A stretch of DNA of 34,427 nucleotides, from the NCBI GenBank assembly GCA_964510205.1, contig CAZEBW010000036.1, positions 1 to 34,427 on the forward strand, written 5' to 3'. The notes below the pieces were generated by a model that searched no databases, was not told the DNA's origin, and saw nothing but the letters and a program-made list of their open reading frames with translations. A program made the translations under genes and the position numbers. This DNA comes from CAZEBW01 sp964510205 (GTDB taxonomy: Bacteria > Chloroflexota > Anaerolineae > VGOG01). Positions within the stretch are counted from its first letter, which is position 1; every line of letters starts with the position of its first letter. Of the stretch, positions 5,683 through 13,574 are shown piece after piece.

Positions 5683-7125
5683 TTGCGAGAACTCACTGAT
5701 CGGGCTTTGAACGTGGCCGAGGTCAAAGGCGCGACCTACGCCGATGTCCGCATCGTGCGGCGGGGGAACCAGGGTATCGTGGTCAAGAACGGGAAGGTGG
5801 AGGGCCTCTCCCAGGACGAGAACCAGGGCTTCGGCGTGCGTGTTATTCTCGATGGCGCCTGGGGCTTCGCCTCTAGCTCTTTGCTCTCACTGGAAGAGGT
5901 GGAGCGGGTCACCGCCCTGGCGGTTGAGATAGCCAGGGCCAGCGCGCTGGTCAAAACCCAGGAGGTAGACATCGGCCCGCCCATCGTCTACACGGACGTC
6001 TATCACACGCCGGTGGAGACGGACCCCTTTCAGGTGACGATGGAAAAGAAGATCGAGTTGCTGATGGCTGCCGATGCTGAGATGAGGCGGGCCGAAGGGG
6101 TGGCGGTGGCTCAGTCTAACCTCCAGTTCGTGCGAGAGCGCAAGGTCTTCGCCAGCTCCGAAGGCTCTTTCATCGAGCAGGAGATCATCGAGAGCGGGGG
6201 CGGCCTGGAGGCTACGGCCGTGGGGGAGGGCGAGGTCCAGAAGCGGAGCTATCCCAACTCCTTCGGCCGCCACCAGGGGACGGCTGGCTACGAGCTCATC
6301 GAGGAGATGAACCTCGTGGGCAACGCCCGGCGAGTGGGCGAAGAGGCGGTAGCGCTGCTCACGGCTCCTCAATGTCCGAGTGGAGTGACCACCCTCATCC
6401 TGGGAGCCACTCAGTTGGCCCTGCAAGTGCACGAGTCCTGCGGCCACCCCATCGAGCTGGATCGGGTGTTCGGCACCGAGGCCAGCTACGCCGGCACCAG
6501 CTTCCTGACCACGGAGAAACTGGGGACGTTCCGCTACGGCTCGGAGATCGTCAACATCACCGCCGACGCCATCATCCCCGGCGGCCTGGGCACGTTTGGT
6601 TACGACGACGAGGGCGTGCCGGCCCAGCGCGTGCCCATCGTGCAGAATGGCATGTTTGTTGGCTATCTCACTTCGCGCGAGACGGCGGCCATGATCGGCC
6701 AGGAGAGCAACGGCTGCATGAGGGCCGATGGCTGGAATCGCATCCCTATCATCCGTATGACCAACATCAATCTGGAGCCAGGGGAGTGGGATTTCGAGGA
6801 CCTCATCGCCGATACAGACGACGGCATCTACATGGAGATGAACAAGAGCTGGAGCATTGACGACAAGCGCCTCAACTTCCAGTTCGGCACCGAGGTGGCC
6901 TACCAGATCAAAAACGGGAAACTGGGGCAACTGTACAAGAACGCCACCTACACCAGCATCACCCCCCAGTTCTGGGCGGGGTGCGATGCTATCTGCAACG
7001 AGAAGCATTGGAACGTGTGGGGCACGCCCAACTGCGGCAAGGGCCAGCCCTCGCAGACGGCCCACGTGGGCCACGGCACAGCCCCCGCTCGCTTCCGCAA
7101 CGTGCAGGTGGGAGTGATGAGATGA
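5683..7125 (+). CDS. tldD: TldD metalloprotease subunit
   Basis: A 480-aa member of the TldD/PmbA family; with TldE it forms a zinc-dependent protease that cleaves unfolded peptides and matures some ribosomally made peptides. The metal-binding HExxxH motif is present (HESCGH, H250, E251, H255). The start is TTG, chosen because AAAGGAGG sits 6 nt upstream and the next in-frame starts have no such site. The C-terminus (HVGHGTAPARFRNVQVGV) is typical of the family. It is followed 71 nt later by its partner tldE, with a CT-rich simple repeat between them. No obvious substrate peptide gene is seen, apart from the Cys-rich FmdB-family neighbour. Confidence 0.95.
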   Translation: MRELTDRALNVAEVKGATYADVRIVRRGNQGIVVKNGKVEGLSQDENQGFGVRVILDGAWGFASSSLLSLEEVERVTALAVEIARASALVKTQEVDIGPPIVYTDVYHTPVETDPFQVTMEKKIELLMAADAEMRRAEGVAVAQSNLQFVRERKVFASSEGSFIEQEIIESGGGLEATAVGEGEVQKRSYPNSFGRHQGTAGYELIEEMNLVGNARRVGEEAVALLTAPQCPSGVTTLILGATQLALQVHESCGHPIELDRVFGTEASYAGTSFLTTEKLGTFRYGSEIVNITADAIIPGGLGTFGYDDEGVPAQRVPIVQNGMFVGYLTSRETAAMIGQESNGCMRADGWNRIPIIRMTNINLEPGEWDFEDLIADTDDGIYMEMNKSWSIDDKRLNFQFGTEVAYQIKNGKLGQLYKNATYTSITPQFWAGCDAICNEKHWNVWGTPNCGKGQPSQTAHVGHGTAPARFRNVQVGVMR

Positions 7126-7196
7126 AAGCCAAAGCTCAAAACTCAAAACTCTAACCTCCAACTTCTAACTTCCAACCTCCAACGAAAGGAGCAACC

Positions 7197-8534
7197 ATGC
7201 TAGGTAGAAAGAGAACGCGCGAGATTGCCGAGCGAGTCCTGGCTCTGTCCGCTGCCGACCAGACAGAAGTGATCATCATGAGCGAGGACAGCGGGCTGAC
7301 GCGCTTTGCCAATTCATCTATCCATCAGAATGTCGCCGAGCGAGACGTGGGGATCAGGGTGCGGGCTGTGCTGGGCAAGAAAATCGGGGTGGCTTCCATT
7401 AACGACCTGAGTCCGCAGGCTTTGGAAACGGTGGTGGGGCGAGCTGTGAACATAGCGAAGCTGCAGCCCGAGAATCCCGACTTCATCTCGCTGCCCAGTC
7501 CGGCCCCTCTTGCTGAAGTCGCGGCCTTCGACGAGGCCACGGCTGCCTTCAGCCCGCAGGATCGAGCCACGGCTGTGGGCGTGATCTGCCGACAGGCTAC
7601 GGATGAGGGGCTGATCGCTTCGGGCGCTTTCACCACGGGCGCTCACGAGCTGACTGTGGCCAATTCCCTGGGTATCTTCGCCTATTATCCCACCACCTCG
7701 GCGGATATCAGCACGGTGATCATGAGCGACGACAGTTCCGGCTACTCTGCCGTCACGGCCTGGAAGGTGGGGGACATCAGCGCGGAAGCCATCGGCAGCG
7801 AGGCAGTGGAGAAGGCTCTCCTCAGTCGCAATCCCAGAGATCTGCCGCCGGGCCGTTACCCGGTTGTGTTAGAAGCGTACGCCGTAGCCGATTTCATGAG
7901 CATGTTTTCCTACTTGGGTTTGGGCGCTTTGTCCGTGCAGGAGGGGCGCAGCTTCATGATAGGCCATTTCGGGGAGCAGATCATGAGCGATGCCATCTCC
8001 ATTTGGGACGACGGCCTCGATCCCACGGGCCTGCCCATGCCCTTCGACTTCGAAGGTGTGCCCAAGCAGCGAGTGGATCTGATCGAAGAAGGCGTGGCCG
8101 AGGCCGTGGTGTACGACTCCTACACGGCTGCCAAAGAGGGGAAGACCTCCACTGGGCACGGGCTGCCCGCCCCCAACACCTTCGGCCCCATTCCCGCTCA
8201 TACTTTCATGGCGCCTGGTGAGGCGAGCAAGGAGGAGATGCTGGCCTCGATGGAACGGGGCCTGTGGGTGACTCGCTTCCACTACACTCGCCCCGTCCAT
8301 CCCAAGCTGGTCATTGTCACCGGCATGACCCGCGATGGCACTTTCCTGGTCGAGAAGGGCGAGATCGCTTACCCCATCAAGAATCTCCGCTTCACCCAGA
8401 GCTATCTGGAGGCGCTGGCTGACGTAGAGGTGGTGAGTCGGGAGACCAGGCTGCAACAGAACTGGTTCGGCGCCACCCGCACTCCGGCCCTGAAGCTGGC
8501 CGAATTCGAGTTCACCGGGGCGACAGAGTTTTAG
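7197..8534 (+). CDS. tldE: TldE/PmbA-family subunit
   Basis: A 445-aa partner of TldD. It lacks the HExxxH motif, as expected of the non-catalytic subunit. Family features include the N-terminal region with TRFANSSIHQNVAERDVGIRVRA, the central GRYPVVLEAYAVADFMSMFSYLGLGAL and the C-terminal HPKLVIVTGMTRDGTFLVEKGE. The ATG at 7197 has AAAGGAG 6-7 nt upstream. The two genes form a transcription unit. In characterised systems both subunits are needed for activity, so this pair should be functional. Confidence 0.94.
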   Translation: MLGRKRTREIAERVLALSAADQTEVIIMSEDSGLTRFANSSIHQNVAERDVGIRVRAVLGKKIGVASINDLSPQALETVVGRAVNIAKLQPENPDFISLPSPAPLAEVAAFDEATAAFSPQDRATAVGVICRQATDEGLIASGAFTTGAHELTVANSLGIFAYYPTTSADISTVIMSDDSSGYSAVTAWKVGDISAEAIGSEAVEKALLSRNPRDLPPGRYPVVLEAYAVADFMSMFSYLGLGALSVQEGRSFMIGHFGEQIMSDAISIWDDGLDPTGLPMPFDFEGVPKQRVDLIEEGVAEAVVYDSYTAAKEGKTSTGHGLPAPNTFGPIPAHTFMAPGEASKEEMLASMERGLWVTRFHYTRPVHPKLVIVTGMTRDGTFLVEKGEIAYPIKNLRFTQSYLEALADVEVVSRETRLQQNWFGATRTPALKLAEFEFTGATEF

Positions 8535-8539
8535 CAATG

Positions 8540-8615
8540 CAGCAGGGGAGCAAGGGAGCAGAGGAGCAAGGGCAGGTACTTGCTCCCTTGTTCTTTGCTC
8601 CTGTGCTCCTTTGAG
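8540..8615. repeat. Purine/pyrimidine simple repeat with inverted halves
   Basis: GGAGCAAGG-type words (8546-8572) are followed by the complementary CTTGCTCCC and TTTGCTCC words (8578-8612), so the gap between tldE and the epimerase can fold back on itself. A ribosome-binding site (GAGGAG) for the epimerase starts just after it. No clean terminator T-run is present. Confidence 0.45.
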
Positions 8616-8624
8616 GAGCGAGAA

Positions 8625-9563
8625 GTGAGATGTCTCATTACTGGCGGGGCTGGTTTCATCGGCGCCGCACTGGCAAATCGTCTGGTTGAGGACGGCTATC
8701 ACGTGCGGGCTCTGGACGATCTCAGTGCCGGCGACCCCTCACACCTTGATTCTAGAGTGCTTTTCACGCGAGGCGACGTGAGAGACGTCCCCAGGCTCTG
8801 GACGCTGCTGCAAGATGTGGACTGCGTCTACCATTTGGCGGCGCGAGTTTCCGTTCCGGAGTCCATTCTCTATCCCCGCGACTATAACCACGTGAACGTG
8901 GGCGGTACGGTGGCCGTTATGGAGGCCGTGCGGGACGCGGGGGTGAAGCGGGTGGTCTTGGCGTCCTCAGGGGCCATCTACGGCGAACAGCGCAAGCAGC
9001 CTGTTGGCGAGCAGATGGTTCCCAACCCTGATTCGCCTTACGCGGTCAGCAAGATCGCATCGGAGTACTACGTTTTCACCATCGGAGCCCTCTACGACAT
9101 AGAGACCGTTGCCCTCCGGATCTTCAACGCCTATGGGCCAGGACAATTCGTGCCCGCTTCCCACGCGCCGGTCATCCCCCAGTTCCTGAAGCAGGCCCTG
9201 GGAGGCGGCTCGCTGGTCATCTTTGGCGACGGCAGCCAGACCCGGGACTTCGTCTACATTGACGACGTGGTGGACGCCCTAGTCGCTGCTGCCACGGCCT
9301 CCGATGTGGATCGCCGTATCATCAACGTGGGCAGTGGCCAAGAGGTGAGCATCAACCAGTTGGTGGAGAAAGTGGCCCGCGCCACCGGTCGCAACCTCAA
9401 CCACCTCTACAGTCAAGCCAATGACGGCGGCGTCTCCCGGCTGGTGGCCGACATCGGCTTGGCTCGACAGAAGCTGGGTTACGATCCCGAGGTGGACCTG
9501 GACGAGGGCCTAAGACGGATGCTGGCCTCAGACCCTCAATTTCGAGCGGCGGTTAACCAATGA
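8625..9563 (+). CDS. NAD-dependent epimerase/dehydratase (GalE-like)
   Basis: A 312-aa short-chain dehydrogenase of the extended (epimerase) type. The NAD-binding GxxGxxG is GGAGFIG (residues 7-13), the catalytic YxxxK is Y139-K143 (SPYAVSK), and the serine site is ASSGAIYG (about 114-120). The later motif RIFNAYGPGQ and the FGDGSQTRDFVYIDDVV block are typical of UDP-glucose 4-epimerase-like enzymes. The start is the GTG at 8625: GAGGAG lies 6 nt upstream and the conserved N-terminal strand begins right there, while a longer frame from 8580 would translate the simple repeat. Its stop overlaps the next gene (ATGA). Exact nucleotide-sugar substrate unknown. Confidence 0.9.
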   Translation: MRCLITGGAGFIGAALANRLVEDGYHVRALDDLSAGDPSHLDSRVLFTRGDVRDVPRLWTLLQDVDCVYHLAARVSVPESILYPRDYNHVNVGGTVAVMEAVRDAGVKRVVLASSGAIYGEQRKQPVGEQMVPNPDSPYAVSKIASEYYVFTIGALYDIETVALRIFNAYGPGQFVPASHAPVIPQFLKQALGGGSLVIFGDGSQTRDFVYIDDVVDALVAAATASDVDRRIINVGSGQEVSINQLVEKVARATGRNLNHLYSQANDGGVSRLVADIGLARQKLGYDPEVDLDEGLRRMLASDPQFRAAVNQ

Positions 9564-12151
9564 CGGCGGAAACCCTCGCGAATGACCACCCGACCACCCG
9601 ACCGCCCAACCACCTGACCAACCTGGGCATTTTTTTGCTCTCCATGGCCGGCTTGTGCCTGGAGATCACCCTCACGCGGATTTTTTCCCTGGCCCAATGG
9701 TATCACTTCGCTTTCATGGCCGTCAGCATCGCCCTGCTGGGTTTCGGGGCCAGCGGCTCCTTCCTTTCCCTATTCCCCAATCTGGCCAAAAGAAATCCGA
9801 CCAGACTCCTCGCTAACCTCTCGTTGCTTCTGACCGTTGGCATCCTGGCCAGCCATTTGAACGTCAACTACATCCCCTTCGACTCCTATCGCATCGCCTG
9901 GGAGCGAGAGCAGATCCTCTTCCTGGCGATCTACTATCTGTTCCTGGCGCTGCCTTTTTTCTTCAGCGGCTTAGCCGTAGGCGTTCTGCTGGCGGCGCGG
10001 CCGGAGCAAGCGGGCAAGATCTATTCTTTCAACCTGGCCGGCTCAGCCGTTGGCTGTGTGGTTGCAGTAGTAGCTTTGCCTCTCCTGGGCGGGGCAGGGA
10101 CGGTGATGCTCAGCGCTTTGCTGGGGGCACTGGCAGCGGTGGTCTTTGCTTTAGAAGGCCCACCCTCCCCTAACCCCTCCCTTCCAGGGAGGGGGATACA
10201 GACTCCTCCCCCTGGGAGGGGGAGGCTGGGTGGGGGTGGATTCTGGCAGCTTCTAATATCCAGTCTCATCGCCCTGGCCCTGCTCTTCCTCACCCTCCGT
10301 CCCCCATCTTTCCTGGAGATTCGCCTCTCCCCCTACAAGGGCCTCAGCCAGGCTCTGCTCTATCCCGAAGCTGAGGTTGTCTGGAGCCGCTGGAACGCCT
10401 TCTCGCGGATTGACGTCATCGAGAGCCGGGGGGTGAAGTCGGCGCCGGGGCTGAGCCTGGCCTATCCCGACCCCCTGCCGCCTCAGTTGGGCCTCTTCAC
10501 CGACGGCGCTAATCTCTCTCCCATCACCCGACCTGAGAAGCTGGGCTTCATTGATTACCTGCCCGTTGCTTTGCCCTATCGCCTGCGTCCCCAGGCGAAA
10601 GCGCTGATCATCGAGCCTAAAGGCGGACTCGATGCTCTGGTGGCTTTACACGGAGGGGCCTCGTCGGTGGTGGCGGTGGAGAGCAATCCGCTGGTGATCG
10701 AAGTGGCCAGAGACACCTTCGAAGACCCTTATGGGGATGAGCGAGTGACCGTGGTGGCGGAGAACGGGCGCAGCCACGTGCGTCGGGTGGGGGAGAAGTT
10801 TGACATCGTCCAGGTGTCGTTGGCCGACACCTACCGCCCCGTGACCTCCGGGGCTTATAGTCTATCGGAGAACTATCTCTACACCGTGGAGGCCTTCGTT
10901 GATTATCTAGCTCACTTGGACGAGGGCGGGCTGCTGGTGGTGAGCCGCTGGCTGCAGACGCCGCCCAGCGAGAGCCTGCGGGCCGGGGCGCTAGCCGTGA
11001 CATCATGTGATGAAACGGCGGTGACGGCGTTGGAGGAAGCGGGTTTCTCGCAACCGGAACTGCGGCTGGTAGCACTCCGCAGTTGGTCCACCCTGCTGCT
11101 GCTGGTGAAAAACGGGGAGTTCACGGCAGGGGAGATCGAGGCGGTGAAGAGTTTTTGTCAGCAGCGGCAGTTCGACCTGGCGTACTATCCCGGCATCCAA
11201 GAGGCCGAGGCCAACCGCTACAACGTCTACCCAGAGCCGCTGTATTACCGAGGCTTCCAGGACCTCCTGTTCGGCGACCGGGCTCGCTTCTACGCTGACT
11301 ATGCCTACGACGTCTCTCCTCCCAGCGACGACCGCCCCTTCTTCTTCCACTTTTTCAAGTGGAGCCAGACGCCGCAGATCCTGCAGACCTTCGGCAAGAT
11401 TTGGCAGCCCTTTGGCGGCAGCGGCTACTTCGTGCTGGTGGCTCTGCTGATCCTGGCCCTGCTGGCTTCGGCGGTGCTCATCCTGTTGCCTTTGCTGTTC
11501 CGCCGGAAGCCCCCTGCTCCCCTGCTCCCGCAGGATCCCTTCGACAATGCTCAGGGCAAGCGTCAGATCCGGCGGCTAAACAGATGGCGCGTTTTCGCCT
11601 ACTTCGCCGCGTTGGGCTTGGGCTATCTCTTCGTCGAGATCCCGCTGATGCAGCACTTCATCCTCTTCCTGGGCCAACCCATCTACGCCTTCGCCGCCGT
11701 GCTCTTCGCCGTCCTGCTGTTTTCGGGGTTGGGCAGCATGGTCTCGGCCCGGCTCGCCTTGCCCAGAACCCTCCTCGTCCTGATCGGAGCCATCATCCTT
11801 TACCCCCTCGTCCTCCCCTTCGTCTTCCGCTTGCTGTTGGGCCAGAGCCTGGGCTTGCGCCTCCTGGTCTGCGTGCTGAGTCTGGCCCCGTTGGGTTTTC
11901 TGATGGGCGTGCCCTTCCCCAAGGGCGTCGAGATCGTTGGCCGCCTGGCGCCCGATCTGGTCCCCTGGGCCTGGGGCATCAACGGCTGCACCTCCGTGCT
12001 GGCCTCCATCCTCTCGGCCATGCTGGCCATGTCCTTTGGCTTCTCGTGGGTGCTGGTGGCAGGGAGCGTGGCGTACCTGGTAGCGTTGGGGGTGATCTAT
12101 TCGGCGGCTGTTGGCGAAAGACTACAGCGGATTGAGAAAGAAGCGGATTAA
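9560..12151 (+). CDS. Polytopic membrane protein with spermidine-synthase-like domain, copy 1
   Basis: An 863-aa protein with three parts: an N-terminal block of membrane segments (about residues 23-270), a cytoplasmic Rossmann domain of the spermidine synthase/SAM-methyltransferase type (about 340-500: IIEPKGGLDALVALHG...VVAVESNPLVIEVAR), and a C-terminal membrane block (about 622-857). Motifs shared with the protein at 30203 include EITLTRIFSL...YHFAFMAVSIALLGFG and FVEIPLMQHFILFLG. Family members are often annotated spermidine synthase, but the substrate is unproven. The glycine-rich SAM motif is degenerate here. Residues about 201-227 (Pro/Gly/Arg-rich) are encoded by a palindromic repeat lying in frame. 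It overlaps the epimerase by 4 nt, so the pair is probably co-translated. Confidence 0.82.
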   Translation: MTAETLANDHPTTRPPNHLTNLGIFLLSMAGLCLEITLTRIFSLAQWYHFAFMAVSIALLGFGASGSFLSLFPNLAKRNPTRLLANLSLLLTVGILASHLNVNYIPFDSYRIAWEREQILFLAIYYLFLALPFFFSGLAVGVLLAARPEQAGKIYSFNLAGSAVGCVVAVVALPLLGGAGTVMLSALLGALAAVVFALEGPPSPNPSLPGRGIQTPPPGRGRLGGGGFWQLLISSLIALALLFLTLRPPSFLEIRLSPYKGLSQALLYPEAEVVWSRWNAFSRIDVIESRGVKSAPGLSLAYPDPLPPQLGLFTDGANLSPITRPEKLGFIDYLPVALPYRLRPQAKALIIEPKGGLDALVALHGGASSVVAVESNPLVIEVARDTFEDPYGDERVTVVAENGRSHVRRVGEKFDIVQVSLADTYRPVTSGAYSLSENYLYTVEAFVDYLAHLDEGGLLVVSRWLQTPPSESLRAGALAVTSCDETAVTALEEAGFSQPELRLVALRSWSTLLLLVKNGEFTAGEIEAVKSFCQQRQFDLAYYPGIQEAEANRYNVYPEPLYYRGFQDLLFGDRARFYADYAYDVSPPSDDRPFFFHFFKWSQTPQILQTFGKIWQPFGGSGYFVLVALLILALLASAVLILLPLLFRRKPPAPLLPQDPFDNAQGKRQIRRLNRWRVFAYFAALGLGYLFVEIPLMQHFILFLGQPIYAFAAVLFAVLLFSGLGSMVSARLALPRTLLVLIGAIILYPLVLPFVFRLLLGQSLGLRLLVCVLSLAPLGFLMGVPFPKGVEIVGRLAPDLVPWAWGINGCTSVLASILSAMLAMSFGFSWVLVAGSVAYLVALGVIYSAAVGERLQRIEKEAD
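10160..10240. repeat. GC-rich palindromic repeat inserted in frame in a coding region
   Basis: Left half CCACCCTCCCCTAACCCCTC and right half AGGCTGGGTGGGGGTGG are complementary in outline. Two inner hairpins run around CTCCC...GGGAG. The organisation matches the elements at 19470-19558 and 19945-20031, though the sequence differs. It is 81 bp (27 codons) and keeps the frame of the membrane protein, adding a Pro/Gly/Arg-rich segment between two membrane helices. Confidence 0.75.
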
Positions 12152-12193
12152 GAACCAGAATCCGTTTCTTTCCGAATCCGTTGCCGCGTTGTG

Positions 12194-12221
12194 TTGCAGA
12201 AATTCCAGATCGTGATATAAT
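12194..12221 (+). promoter_or_regulatory. Sigma-70-type promoter of the Ca2+/H+ antiporter gene
   Basis: -35 TTGCAG (12194-12199, 4 of 6), a 16-bp spacer and a perfect -10 TATAAT (12216-12221). Transcription would start near 12228, leaving a leader of about 205 nt before the ATG at 12433. Confidence 0.6.
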
Positions 12222-12227
12222 GCGGGG

Positions 12228-12432
12228 AAGGGAGAGGGCCTATTTCGACCGAGAATTCAGGGTCAAAAGCCTGGTTTACGTAACAGAGCTTAAGAGGAAG
12301 ATTTTGATGGAGGTTTGGGGGCTTAGTTGACGTAATAAAAATTAAGAAATCGTGTGAATCAGCCAGATATTTTGGGTAAATTATTGAAATCGGGTGTAAA
12401 CATGTGATATTTAGATGTAAGGAGAGCAACCC
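12228..12432 (+). other. Long AT-rich 5' leader of the antiporter gene
   Basis: About 205 nt between the predicted promoter and the antiporter ATG, much richer in A+T than the surrounding coding DNA. It holds short hairpin-forming words (CAGG/CCTG near 12268-12284). It also has one very short reading frame at 12307-12330 (7 residues, MEVWGLS) preceded by AGAGGAAG. I do not recognise a known riboswitch. A cation-responsive leader is possible but unproven. Confidence 0.35.
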
Positions 12433-13482
12433 ATGACCAAATACTTCAACGTCCTGCTCATCTTCGCCCCGGTGGCCATCGCGGGGGAGTTGCTGGGCTG
12501 GAGCCCGACCATTGTGTTCTGGAGCGCGGCGCTGGCGGTGATTCCGCTGGCGGGCATCCTGGGGGAGGCCACGGAGGAGCTGGCGGTCCACACGGGGCCG
12601 CGATTGAGCGGCTTTCTCAACGGCACGCTGGGCAACGCCGCCGAGCTGATCATCACTATCTTCGCCATCAAAGAGGGGCTGCTGGACCTGGTGAAGGCGT
12701 CCATCACCGGCTCCATCTTGGGCAACTTGCTGCTGGTGCTGGGGCTGAGCATCCTGCTGGGCGGAGTGCGCCACGGGGTACAGAAGTTCGACCGCACCCA
12801 GGCCAGCGTCAACGCCACCATGCTCTTCCTGGCCCTCATCGCCCTGGGCATCCCCTCCCTGTTCAGCCACACCATCGAGGAGACAAACCACGCCGGAGTG
12901 GAGTACCTGAGCCTGAGCACGGCGGCGGTGATGATCCTCATCTACGCCCTGAGCGTGGTCTTCGCGTTCCAACTCGGTGGTGAACCGGCGCTGTCCCACG
13001 AGGCGCACGAGGTCACGGGTTGGAGTGTGCGCAAGGCGGTGGCGGTGCTTCTCGGCTCCACGGTCTTCATCGCCTGGCTGAGCGAGATCCTGGTGGGCAC
13101 GGTGGAGCACACGACCCACGCGCTGGGCCTCTCCGAGTTCTTCGTGGGCATCATCATCGTGCCCCTCATCGGCAACGTGGCCGAGCACCTGGTGGCAGTG
13201 CAAGCGGCGCTGAAGAACCACATGGAGTTGAGCATGTCCGTCTCCATCGGCTCTAGCCTGCAGATCGCCCTCTTCGTCGCCCCCGCGCTGGTGTTCATCA
13301 GCCTGCTGATGGGCAACCCGCTGACGCTGGAATTCGACGACTTCGAGCTGATTGCCCTGGGCGCGGCGGCCTTCGTCGGCGCTTCGGCGGCGCGGGATGG
13401 CGAGTCGAACTGGCTGGAGGGGGCGCAACTGCTGGTAGTGTATGTGATTATTGGGCTGGCGTTTTTCTTCTTGCCGATGTAG
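12433..13482 (+). CDS. Ca2+/H+ antiporter (CaCA superfamily, Cax type)
   Basis: A 349-aa integral membrane protein of about 11 segments that exports calcium or another cation in exchange for protons. The two inverted signature repeats of the Cax family are present: GNAAELI near residue 72 in the first half and GNVAEHL near 250 in the second. An acidic/His stretch between the halves (GEPALSHEAHEV) is the usual cytoplasmic linker. Length and layout are normal. The ATG at 12433 has AAGGAG upstream. It appears to be transcribed alone from its own promoter with a long leader. Confidence 0.93.
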   Translation: MTKYFNVLLIFAPVAIAGELLGWSPTIVFWSAALAVIPLAGILGEATEELAVHTGPRLSGFLNGTLGNAAELIITIFAIKEGLLDLVKASITGSILGNLLLVLGLSILLGGVRHGVQKFDRTQASVNATMLFLALIALGIPSLFSHTIEETNHAGVEYLSLSTAAVMILIYALSVVFAFQLGGEPALSHEAHEVTGWSVRKAVAVLLGSTVFIAWLSEILVGTVEHTTHALGLSEFFVGIIIVPLIGNVAEHLVAVQAALKNHMELSMSVSIGSSLQIALFVAPALVFISLLMGNPLTLEFDDFELIALGAAAFVGASAARDGESNWLEGAQLLVVYVIIGLAFFFLPM

Positions 13483-13485
13483 GGG

Positions 13486-13558
13486 ACGTATTGCGTATTG
13501 CGTATTGCGTGGTGCGTATTGCGTGCTGGGTGACGGAATACGCACTACGCAATACGTT
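13486..13558. repeat. Heptad (GCGTATT)n simple repeat forming a palindrome
   Basis: Four to five near-perfect copies of GCGTATT run from 13486, followed by the inverse GAATACGCACTACGCAATACGT (13536-13557), so the tract can form a hairpin. The same ACGCAATACGCA words reappear inside the start of the GH65 gene (24368-24404). It fills the gap between the antiporter and the glycosidase. Confidence 0.8.
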
Positions 13559-13574
13559 GTACTTGGAGGACACT

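Noticed and set aside
5887..7161. 424-aa open frame on the minus strand
   Set aside because: Shadow of tldD, which carries the HExxxH motif and family length on the plus strand.
12148..13545. 465-aa open frame on the minus strand
   Set aside because: Shadow of the Ca2+/H+ antiporter in GC-rich DNA; the product is His/Gln/Arg-rich low complexity.
13486..13558. CRISPR array
   Set aside because: The repeats are 7 bp and contiguous, without spacers; no cas gene is present in the window.
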